Shown here: positions 1-9,100 of the stretch, one piece after another | Layout: each line of letters starts with the position of its first letter | Numbering within the stretch: position 1 is the first letter of the stretch | NCBI GenBank assembly: GCA_907165275.2 | Contig: CAJRBF020000008.1 | Span: 62,001-126,000 of the forward strand | Source: Zygaena filipendulae | Taxonomy: Eukaryota > Arthropoda > Insecta > Lepidoptera > Zygaenidae | Length of the DNA: 64,000 nucleotides | Reading direction: 5' to 3' | Notes under the pieces: generated by a model | Database searches by the model: none | What the model was told of the DNA's origin: nothing | The model's input: the letters and a program-made list of their open reading frames with translations, nothing else | Position numbers and translations under genes: made by a program

Positions 1-21
1 ACTGATTTAAAAAATTTATCC

Positions 22-41
22 GTCCGATGGATCATGCAAAA
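22..41 (+). repeat. Candidate diverged Polinton terminal inverted repeat (left)
   Basis: This block reads as the reverse complement of 23492-23511 with two mismatches, and both sites sit in ATCGATC-rich sequence outside the coding block. Polintons carry terminal inverted repeats of 100-1000 bp, so a short diverged match at the expected distance is suggestive but not conclusive. The window starts 21 nt further left, so the true end may be outside it. Confidence 0.35.
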
Positions 42-252
42 GATTCACCGGTCGATCGAACAACAAAAAACAAACAATAATAATCCGTTTGCATGTTTAG
101 TTACCAAATTATGAATAAATAAAAACATACCTGAACTATCGATATATGTTAAGTATTTTCATCACACACAAGCACATACAAGTTATACGTAAAAACTTTG
201 AATTTAATAATTAAATTATACTTATGTTAGAAACTATTATGTTCACTATATT

Positions 253-824
253 GTCAGGTGTTTCTCCACAGTTAATGTTGAAGCATATATTTAAACTCAG
301 TACCAGATTGGCTCAACGATCTTCAAAATTTCTGATTTTCAGGCTAGATTGCTCAAGTCGTCGCCGAATCAAATTCGGCACCAGATTGGCTCGACGATCT
401 TCTGTAAATCAGAAACTAGGGCTAGATTGCTCAAGTCGTCACTGAGTTATAAATAAAGCACATACCTATTTTGTGATCAGATTGACTCGAGGACACCATA
501 ACTTTACGAAGTGAACACAAAGATTCTAAGCACTCGCAATGTCAGGTGTCTCTCCACAGTTAATGTTGAAGCATATATTTAAACTCAGTACCAGATTGGC
601 TCAACGATCTTCAAAATTTCTGATTTTCAGGCTAGATTGCTCAAGTCGTCGCCGAATCAAATTCGGCACCAGATTGGCTCAACGATCTTCTGTAAATCAG
701 AAACTAGGGCTAGATTGCTCAAGTCGTCACTGAGTTATAAATAAAGCACATATTTTGTGATCAGATTGACTCGAGGACACCATAACTTTACGCAGTGAAC
801 ACAAAGATTCTAAGCACTCGCAAT
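253..824 (+). repeat. Tandem duplication of a 288-bp unit with internal subrepeats
   Basis: Copy 1 is 253-540 and copy 2 is 541-824. They are nearly identical; copy 2 lacks 4 bp after 'aagcacata'. Each unit holds two diverged subrepeats of about 75 bp that begin 'accagattggctc' and end 'gctcaagtcgtc'. The open frames crossing it are a by-product of the repetition, since the translation is itself repetitive and has no known domain. It may be a subterminal repeat array of the Polinton. Confidence 0.85.
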
Positions 825-1869
825 GTCTAAATGACAATTCGCAACAGCAGAGACTGTACTGTACTGTATGTTTCCCTTCGCTTCGCTTACTACTTATCTT
901 TATTTTTTTACTTACCTTTGACATTCGGTACGGTTAGCAAATATGTAATAACCACACATGTTTCTGTTTAAATGGTTCATGTATGTCTTTATTACGTTGC
1001 ATTAATAAACATACAGTTAATCTGAGAATTTAACGCAAAACATAAATTATTATGTAGAAAAACGAAATACAAAAACTCATGAAAATTGGTCTATTTGGAA
1101 ATTATGACAGTGATAATGAGTTCTTAAAGCTGGAAATATTTCTCGCGGTTTACAAAAAATATTTGTTTATAATATATTTAAGAGGTATAAAATATAATTT
1201 TTATGACTTCAAGCACTTATCGTTTGTAGGTACTGTTTCTGCAATCAGTACGTATACTTATTGTTCTCATAACTCTAAAGTGCTGATCACCACGGTTCCA
1301 CGGTCCGCGCATGTTTATTATTTATAAAATTCGATGAAATGTCATCGCGCGCCATCGCTTTCCCACCAAGTTGGATCTAAATATAACTAAAATACGATTT
1401 TCTGTCTGTAATATCGAGATAACTCTGTTCTAAAAAACTCGACTAAGTGTTATTTGCATTTCTAAAAACATTAATAACCATTTAAATGTTCGATATTTTT
1501 TTTATCTCTATCCCTCCAAACAATCTTCAGAATCTTTGAAAGCTTTTTCATAAAATTTGATATACCTACTTATACTTCGGGTTCAAGAATGCCATACCTA
1601 CTTATCATTCCGTAAAAAAAAAATTGTTTGAGAGAGTTTGGAATTCATGCGAGCGAAACCGAGGAAATAACTGGTAGATAATACATGAGAATAGTATCAG
1701 TGATACCGGTAAGTAAGTATTTGCTTAGCATGCAGTAACTTGTTACAATGGAAATAATTGAACCATTGCACTCAACACATAATAGATGCGGCATATTGAT
1801 GGGAAACTTATGAATCTACTCCATTCTTTAATAAGTTTGAAATTTTATTTTAACAAGTACATTTACATT
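825..1869. other. AT-rich stretch without a supportable gene
   Basis: Both strands are broken by frequent stops. The one open frame of about 80 codons (1079-1327) has no recognisable motif and AT-driven composition. I see no RNA gene, hairpin array or element boundary here. Confidence 0.6.
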
Positions 1870-1942
1870 TTTGAAGTTTCAATTTTCGGTTATATTTCGA
1901 AAATATACTTGTATTCTGCAATTGCATAACGTAATTCAATGT
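1870..1942 (+). repeat. Direct repeat flanking the IAP-like gene (left copy)
   Basis: This diverged copy of 2806-2882 shares a core 'tatatttcgaaaat.tactt', then 'tattctgcaat', then a CATAACG/GTATAACG segment and 'caatgt'. The two copies bracket the IAP-like gene with the same orientation and about 936 bp between starts. Confidence 0.7.
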
Positions 1943-2059
1943 ACATCGGGAATAAATAATACACACAACGATAATATATATTTAGCGTGTTTAATCCAAA
2001 CAAATTCAATGTCATAACAGGTATTTACCAAAAAATTACTTCAAATTATTGTTTTTTAT

Positions 2060-2626
2060 TCAAGAGAAATACAACCTTACAACATTTACAATAGGACGTC
2101 TTCACACTGGACAATTGTGAATGGAAAAACTACACGCGGCGCATGCAACCACATGTCCGCACGGCGTCAAACATACATTGCACTCGTCATTAAAACAAAC
2201 TTTACAACACTGGTCTACCTGGCACATTTTCTCGTCAGTTTCGTGAGGAACTTGCGTGTTGGCGACAACGTTGTTGTGGTGGTGCTCTTTTTGCACATGT
2301 TCCCTAAGTGTCTAAACGTGGGGGTCTATATAATTGGTGTCTGCACCGGACGTGCCGCACTCGTCGCGATCAAATGATGTATCAGCAACGGAGCGAAATA
2401 GTGGACACCGCGGTGACCACCGTCTGTGTTCTTGGTCAGGTTCGTCGAGTTGCAACCAATTCATTATCTCGACGCTGCAGTACGCACAACGCACTTCGTC
2501 ACCGCGACCCATGAAATAGAAACCACTTTTTGCCAAACTTTCCGGTGACAAGTATGCCAGTGGCCAATTTACAAATGAGTTTAAACGTTCCTCCTCACTC
2601 GACATGGCGCTAGGAGTTTTAGCCAT
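2060..2626 (-). pseudogene. Single-BIR plus RING inhibitor-of-apoptosis-like gene, broken by two stops
   Basis: Read on the minus strand from the ATG at 2624-2626. A BIR domain comes first, with zinc ligands C-x2-C in 'CAYC' and a downstream H-x6-C in 'EHRRWSPRC', plus the typical 'RLNSF..WP' entry. A C-terminal RING follows ('CKVCFNDECNVC', then 'PCGHVVAC'). IAPs bind caspases through BIRs and act as E3 ubiquitin ligases through the RING. BIR and RING lie in one frame but are separated by a TAG at 2312-2314. A TGA at 2102-2104 falls where the last zinc-ligand cysteine of the RING is expected, and the frame then stays open for 13 more codons. One BIR only, whereas many viral and insect IAPs have two. 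Its position within the Polinton suggests an accessory anti-apoptosis gene captured by the element and now dead. Domain identity is strong; loss of function is inferred from the stops. Confidence 0.88.
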
Positions 2627-2805
2627 CTTATCGGTGTAGTACGCTGTATACAAATGAGTCACGCTCAAAGTTTGTCGGGGCAGTCGGTGCAATTTATGGT
2701 AGGTAAAATAATAGAAAGAGGCGTGGAGGGGATATCAGCGGAAATTATAAACACAAATGCTCTTGTGCATATTTTTATTTCAAGGAACAAATACTTAGTT
2801 ACTGT

Positions 2806-2882
2806 TTTCGAGGTTTTAATTTTGGTTACCTATATTTCGAAAATCTACTTTTATTCTGCAATCGTATAACGCAAATCAATGT
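2806..2882 (+). repeat. Direct repeat flanking the IAP-like gene (right copy)
   Basis: Diverged partner of 1870-1942, lying just upstream of the IAP-like gene's 5' end. Together the copies mark the gene as a possible inserted or duplicated cassette. Confidence 0.7.
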
Positions 2883-3385
2883 GTTCATGAAAAAGTAAGT
2901 GGGTACACGTTTTTACTCAGAACCGAATTCGTTACGTTACGCTCGATGCCATATCTAGTTCGTTCCATCATCTGTGGTAAAGACATTTTGCTTATTTTGT
3001 TTTTTTTGCTCTATAAAAACACAGGTGTCAATTAAATGGCATTATAATTAATTCATCTCTTGATTAAAGTGCATCGACGCTGGTAATAAAGCAGTAAGGA
3101 TAAATCAAAATGTACGTAAGTACTTGCATTATTTACATTTTATTCTAATTTATTGAGAATAATTTGGAGGTTCTATATTATGTTTTTTAAAGTTATCGTG
3201 TATAGTTATTTTGTGAAGTTGTTGTAAAGTCATTGTGTTAACTAATTAGGTACACATAATTTAGGATACGCATCTGATTTAAATTGTTTGGCAAGATAAA
3301 ATGTGTTTAAGAACATGTTATCTGTGTTGTGTACTATAAAAAATAAATAAATAAAAATTATAACAAATAATGTTTTAAATTTCAG

Positions 3386-4375
3386 GTCGGATATTGAGTA
3401 TTCATCGGATGAGCTCCAGGGTGCCGTGGCTGCCGCGCCGGTAGAAAAGCCTAAAAAAAAGACACCGAAAAGAGCGCTAGAGGCTTCGGCATCGTCAGTT
3501 AGGTAAGAATAGTTTATGCACTGTTTAATAAGATTTTTTAGTTTAATATGATTTTGCACTGGGGGATTTATGCAATAATGAAAAAATTCAAATGTATTTT
3601 ACAGATCCAAAAAGAAGCCTAACACCAATAGCCACAGCAGCGACAGCAGGAGTGCGTCGACCTCAACGAGGTGGGTAAATAGAAATTTTACATTGAATAC
3701 CTATTAGTATTTTTAAATGTCTGTTTTGAACTTTATTTCTTGTGTGTTGTGCCGTGTTGTCCATCTGTTTTGCTATCGAACCACGACAATTTTTGTAGTG
3801 GCTTGAGTTTTTTATACTATACATTCCTATATATTTTTACAGCAGTAGCCTTATTAACCGGTTACTGTGAACCAACTTACTTATTATAAGTTACAAACTA
3901 AATAATTGATTTTAAAATTTAACTTGTTCATTATTTATAATATTTTATATTTTAGACTTTTAGGTAGTTAATGGGTAATATCGCTTAATTTGTGTAACAT
4001 TTTTTTATTTTTATTTTTTACAGCTCGGAATACGAACGAGGCCTCTTCGGTCTGGAGCCGGTGACAAAACAACCAAATAAGCTGTCTACCAACACCGGCC
4101 TCCAGACCCACCTCAGCACTCGAGTCCCCGGCGGGAAAGTTCGCCGGGATAAACATCTGGAAGGAGATTTTTATATAGAGGTACGAGTTTATAATACTGA
4201 AGAGGCTGCGACCGCACAGCCAGATCAACGGTGGCGGTCAGCGCAAGTGGCTTTGAAATTAAAATTAAATCGGGATACTTCGCAGTGGGAAGCCTTGCAA
4301 AAGTTTATGCACAAAGCACACGAGCTGTTTACTGATAGCGAACCTGTATTTTTTAGTGACAAAGGTTTTAAGTAG
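3386..4375 (+). CDS. Spliced Polinton gene of unknown function, upstream of polB
   Basis: Three exons join in one frame. They are 3386-3502, 3605-3670 and 4024-4375 (stop included), separated by introns 3503-3604 and 3671-4023. All boundaries are AG|...|GT: 'ttcag|gtcgg', 'gttag|gtaagaa', 'tacag|atcc', 'acgag|gtgggt', 'tacag|ctcgg'. Every junction is phase 2, and the first base of 3386 also completes a preceding codon. An upstream exon therefore exists that I could not resolve; the ATG at 3110-3112 is followed at once by a good donor but has the wrong phase. The N-terminal part is acidic, then Lys/Ser-rich ('EKPKKKTPKRALE', 'SDSRSASTSTR'), suggesting a nuclear or DNA-binding tail. The C-terminal 110 residues look globular ('GDFYIEVRVYNTEE'). 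I do not recognise the family. It lies about 100 bp before polB on the same strand. Confidence 0.6.
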
Positions 4376-4479
4376 ATAATTTAAATTATTTTCACCTACA
4401 CTGTATTTTACAAGCTTCTGCGGAGTATCTCCTTTTAGTTTTACTTTTTAGTGTCATTCATAGTAATTTAACATAAATA

Positions 4480-5447
4480 ATGCCGTATTGTGAAGATTGT
4501 AAAGTTTTTGTTAGTCGTGTTCGTTGGATAGGTCACTTGCGAAGTACTGATCATAAAAATAAAAATTATTTTACATTAAGTGAAGGTATCCTCAAAATTA
4601 ATTCCGCTTTTCGCAACCGAATAGCCTCATACAAAGTTACCTCATCGGATTCTGAGGATCAGACTTCAATAGAAAGTTTTTTAGATCATATACAAACTAA
4701 AATCAAATCGTTAATTGAAATGTCACTTAAGCAACATCACTGTGTCAAGGCCAATTTCGAATATTTTGGGGTTTTTCTCTTGTTAAAAAATGATTCCCAA
4801 GAGATAAAATCATTTGGCACGAAAAATTTTACTCTTTATCAAAATTGCAATCTTGATACTTTATTTTTCGAGGTAAAAACCAGCTTGATCAAAAAAGCAA
4901 GTGAATTTCAAGAGCGTGATAGTGGTTGGACATTGTTGCATAATTCCCATTTAGAAGTTAACATAAACAAATACCAGCCTTTGCGTGGTTCAAGTTTCAT
5001 TGAGTTGCCGGCTTTAATCAAATCAAAGAAAGCCTGTTTAAATATAAAGAATAATGATAATTTTTGTTTTTTATGGTCAGTAACTGCTGCTTTGTATCCT
5101 GCTCAACGTCATTCTGATAGAGTTTCATCTTATCCTAAATTTAATCACGTGTTGAACGTGGATAATTTATCGTTCCCAATGAGTTTCTCAGACATCGCTC
5201 GGTTTGAACAGAACAATCCGCATATATGTATTTTTGTATACGGTTTAAATGATAAGAAGTTAGTGATCGGTCCACTTTACAAATCAGACGCATTGAACAA
5301 AAAAGTTATTCATTTACTTTATCTTGAAGAAGGTGATATGTCGCATTACTGTTTGATAAAGGATCTCTCGCGTCTTGTTAGAAGTCAAATTACTAAGCAT
5401 TGTAACAAATTGCACTTTTGCGATCATTGTTTACAATTTTTCAACTC
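4480..5447 (+). pseudogene. polB: Polinton family B DNA polymerase, 5' part (interrupted)
   Basis: The N-terminal region of the protein-primed DNA polymerase that copies the element. It begins at ATG 4480 with a zinc-finger-like motif (C4-x2-C7, then H-x4-H in 'HLRSTDH'). It continues through the conserved N-terminal block with 'CLNIKNNDNFCFLWSV' and ends in a Cys/His-rich stretch ('HFCDHCLQFF'). The frame is open up to the insertion of a BEL/Pao retrotransposon after 5447 and resumes in the correct phase at 12262 beyond the duplicated target. The start is supported by the upstream stop-rich leader and by the zinc finger beginning at residue 3. The gene is separated in two, so full-length polymerase cannot be made from this copy. 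Confidence 0.88.
5443..5447 (+). repeat. Target-site duplication of BEL-1 (left copy)
   Basis: AACTC directly before the LTR, repeated at 12257-12261 directly after the other LTR. Five bp is the usual size for BEL/Pao integration. Confidence 0.95.
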
Positions 5448-5828
5448 TGGAGTAGCCCGAAAAGAGAAGTCCGGGCAATGAGGGGTGAGGATGAGAAATA
5501 AGGATAAATACCTTTGAGAGCAGGTGCTGGTTCTCCTTCGGTTCTTCTTCGCGACGTTTCTATCACACTTAATTTTAATTACACCATCAGTCAGTACACT
5601 TATTACACTAGGCCTAGTTTTGCGGTGCGGTGCGGTGCGGTTTTTTTGTTTGATGCGCGGGCGCGGAGCGGTGTAGCTCGCCGTGGCGGCGGATGTACTC
5701 TCGGGTCGAGGGAACAGTTGGAACTGGGTGCGTGATGGGGATGGAATCAGTTATAAGGGATACAGATTCCATAGATTAGGTATAGAGGTAGGTCGAGTGT
5801 AGGCGTGTGTGCGTATGCGGCGCAACCA
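5448..5828 (-). repeat. BEL-1 3' LTR
   Basis: 381 bp, identical as read to 11876-12256. It contains a repeated GCGGT run ('gcggtgcggtgcggt'), also scattered in the element interior. Confidence 0.93.
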
Positions 5829-5839
5829 TACTCCCCGGC
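5829..5839 (-). promoter_or_regulatory. BEL-1 polypurine tract
   Basis: On the minus strand a G-rich purine run ending GGGGAGTA abuts the 3' LTR, where plus-strand DNA synthesis is primed. Called from position and composition. Confidence 0.55.
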
Positions 5840-6172
5840 CTTGGAGTTCTTACTCCAACATGAATTAAAACTTACGCGGTAAGTACAATGACAACCCTTT
5901 GACTATTGAGTCTTAAAGGTGAAGCGAGTAAGTTATCATAAGAGAAGAGGTGAGGTGAGATATTTCACTCTCTGTGAGAAGTGAAGTGAGGTCCGTTACG
6001 ATAATAGATTAGCGGTGAATTATATTATAAAAACTAAAGGTGCGGTTTTATAAGAGGGGTGCGGTTATAAGAGAGATGCGGTTATAAAACAAAGGTACGT
6101 ATATTATTTAAAAACTAAAACAAAAATAAAATATATAATGTAATATTAATAATGATATAAATAAACTATATA

Positions 6173-9100
6173 CTATTGAGTGGGAAGAGGACATACGCGG
6201 GTAACAGACCGCACGTAACTACCTGTCCTAGTCCTTAACTTCACAACGCGGACTATGCCGTCATTACCCGGATATAGTTCTTCTATCACGGCAAGAGGCC
6301 AAGCGAGCGGTGGGACATTGTCTTCGCGGATAACAACAACCTGGTTCAACTTTATTGGATTAGAGGGTGTGTTCCACTTGTCGCGACTTTGAAGGCTCGT
6401 GAGGTATTCTACATGCCATCGTTTCCAATAAGATTGAAGCAGTTTATCTACAAGTGCGTATCTTTGAATCCGAGTTATAGGTATCTCATCTAGATTAGGC
6501 GCGGGTAAATAGTTAAGAGGTGTAAACGTCAAAAAATGTGAAGGGGTAAGTGCGGTTGGCTCTGAAGGGTCCGAGCTTAAAACACAGAGCGGTCTCGAAT
6601 TCATAAGTGCTTCTATCTGAACGAGTAATGTATTCATCTCTTCATATGTTAAAGTTTGTGTACCTATAACTTTATTTAAATGTGTTTTTACTGATTTTAC
6701 GTTACTCTCCCAAATACCTCCCATATGAGGTGCGTAAGGCGGATTTATTTTAAATTCAATCTTTCGAGGCGTCAGCTCACGTAAAATAGCGTTAGTGTAT
6801 TCGTCCGAACGGATAAGCTGATCGAGTTCATTAAAGTATCTACGCGCTCCTATAAAATTTCTACCGCCGTCGGAAACAATGAGTGATACTGGACCGCGGC
6901 GCGAAATAAATCGTTTGAAAGAGGCAACAAACATTTCCGTTGACAAATCTGACACGAGTTCGAGGTGTAGAGCCTTTGTGGCTAGACATATAAACAAGCA
7001 TACATAAGCTTTCTGACCTTTTATGCCTCGTCTTTTAGCGAGGGTAATATATAGAGGACCCATGTAATCAACTCCAGTTTTTGCGAAGCATTTTACTTGA
7101 TTGACGCGGAAATCAGGTAAATTTCCCATTATAGGGTAAGTTTCTTTCGGTTTAATTTTGAAACAAACATTACAAGAATGTACTACTTTACGAACGAGGT
7201 TGCGGGCGGCTAAAAGCCAAAATTTGTGCCGTAATAAGGCGAGTAAAAGACTTGGACCGGCGTGTAAATTAGCGCGGTGATAGTTTTCGACTAATAATTG
7301 AATAATTCTATCTTTAGAGGGTAATAATATCGGATGTTGTTGTTGGTACGGAAGCTGCGCGTTCTGTAACCGACCTCCTACACGAAGGACGTCATCGTCG
7401 TCGAAGAGCGGGTTTAATTTTCGTAATGTGACACTACATTCTTTTAATTTATTGGCCTTTAACAACTTAATGTCTTGGGCAAAATGAGTTGACTGAACGT
7501 ACTTTATTACGCAAGTTTCAGCTGTGTCTAAGTCTGAAACAGAAATCGGTCCGTTGGTCTTTAAGATTTTAAGAAAACGTAGAACATAAACTAATACGTT
7601 TAGTAGAGTATTCCATTTAGAAACGCGGTGCGCAAGTGAGTGAATGAAATGCGGTACAGGCTTAGCTGTTTGCAAAAGAGAAATAATTTTTTGTTCGGGG
7701 ATATTTCGCGGTATATTTATCTTTTTATACGAGGAAGTGGGCCAGTCACTACGTGGCCTTGAAACCCAGTCGGGGCCGTTGATCCACTCGGCGTGGTTGA
7801 GTAATTTAGCGGGTGAAATAGGACGTGAAATAAGATCACTAGGATTCTTTGATCCAGGCACGTGATACCAAGAAGCGGGCGAGAGGATATCCTGAATTGC
7901 AGCGGTGCGATTGGCTACAAATGTATGCCATCGGTGGGGAGAGGAGCGTATCCACGCTAGTGTGATTGTCGAGTCCGAGAAAGCCATTATTTTACTAATG
8001 GGGAGTCTTGTTTCAATGACAGACTGAACTGATTGAATCAGTAAAGCCAAGAGGTGAGCGGCGCAAAGTTCGAGGCGGGCGAGAGTTAATTTTTTAAGCG
8101 GGGCGACGCGCGATTTCGCGCACAGCAGCGAGACGTTCGAGGCGTGAGCATCTAGCGGGCCTATGCGTAAGTATATCACTGCGCCGTAGCAACGTTCGCT
8201 GGCGTCAGCGAAACCGAGTAAGGTAACGTATGAATTTTCGACTATCCCTACGTGACGCGGTATTTTAATATTAGCGAGGTTTTCTAATTCCGATTCTATC
8301 TGATTCCAGGTGTTCGCGATATCTGGAGGAGCGTCGTCATCCCAGGCGAGTTCGCGATCCCAACACTCCTGAATAAGAAGCTTCATCCCGGCGGTTAAAG
8401 GAGATAAGAGACCGAGAGGGTCATAAAGCGATGCGGTTTTTGCGAGTATACTTCGTTTAGTACATTTTTTTGTGTTTGAAATGGTTTCTACGCGGAATGT
8501 AAAATAGTCGTGAGCGGGGTTCCATCTCAAACCTACTAGCTTCGTTTCCGAATCTGAATTAAATTTAATATCTTTAATAACGCGGCGTTGCTCTGGAATT
8601 TGTTGTAAAAATGTAGGCGAGTTTGAAATCCATTTGGTTAAATTAAAACAACCTTTTGAAAATAAATTTACGAGTTGATGATAAAGTTCGAGCGCTTTTT
8701 CGTCTGACTGTACAGAGTACATAAAATCGTCTGTATAAGAGAACTTCGAGGCAACATTAGCGGCTTCAGGATATTTATCACCTTCGTCGGTGATCAGTTG
8801 GCGGACGACTCGCATGGCAAGGTACGGTGAGCAAGCTAAGCCGAATGAGACGCGTTGAAACTCATAAGTTTCAATGGGGTCTGAGGCGTGAAATCTAAAT
8901 AATATTCTTTGGAAACAGCGGTGTTCAGTTTTTACCTTTAACTGAAAAAACATTTTTTCTAAATCAGCTGATATGACAACGGCGAAAATTCTTAAATTTA
9001 TAAGTAAGTCAAAAATGTTTGATTGTAGATTGGGTCCACAATGCAAGATATCATTAAGACTTTTCCCTGACGAGGTTTTACTACTAGCATCTAGTACGAT

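Noticed and set aside
1079..1327. 82-codon open frame in AT-rich DNA
   Set aside because: No motif, AT-driven composition, no splice context and no neighbour support.
5514..5735. 73-codon frame, repeated identically at 11942-12163
   Set aside because: Lies inside the BEL-1 LTRs; identity is due to the LTR repeat, not to a gene family.
6173..6700. Envelope gene search in BEL and Gypsy elements
   Set aside because: No open frame with signal peptide and transmembrane segment follows integrase in any LTR element here.
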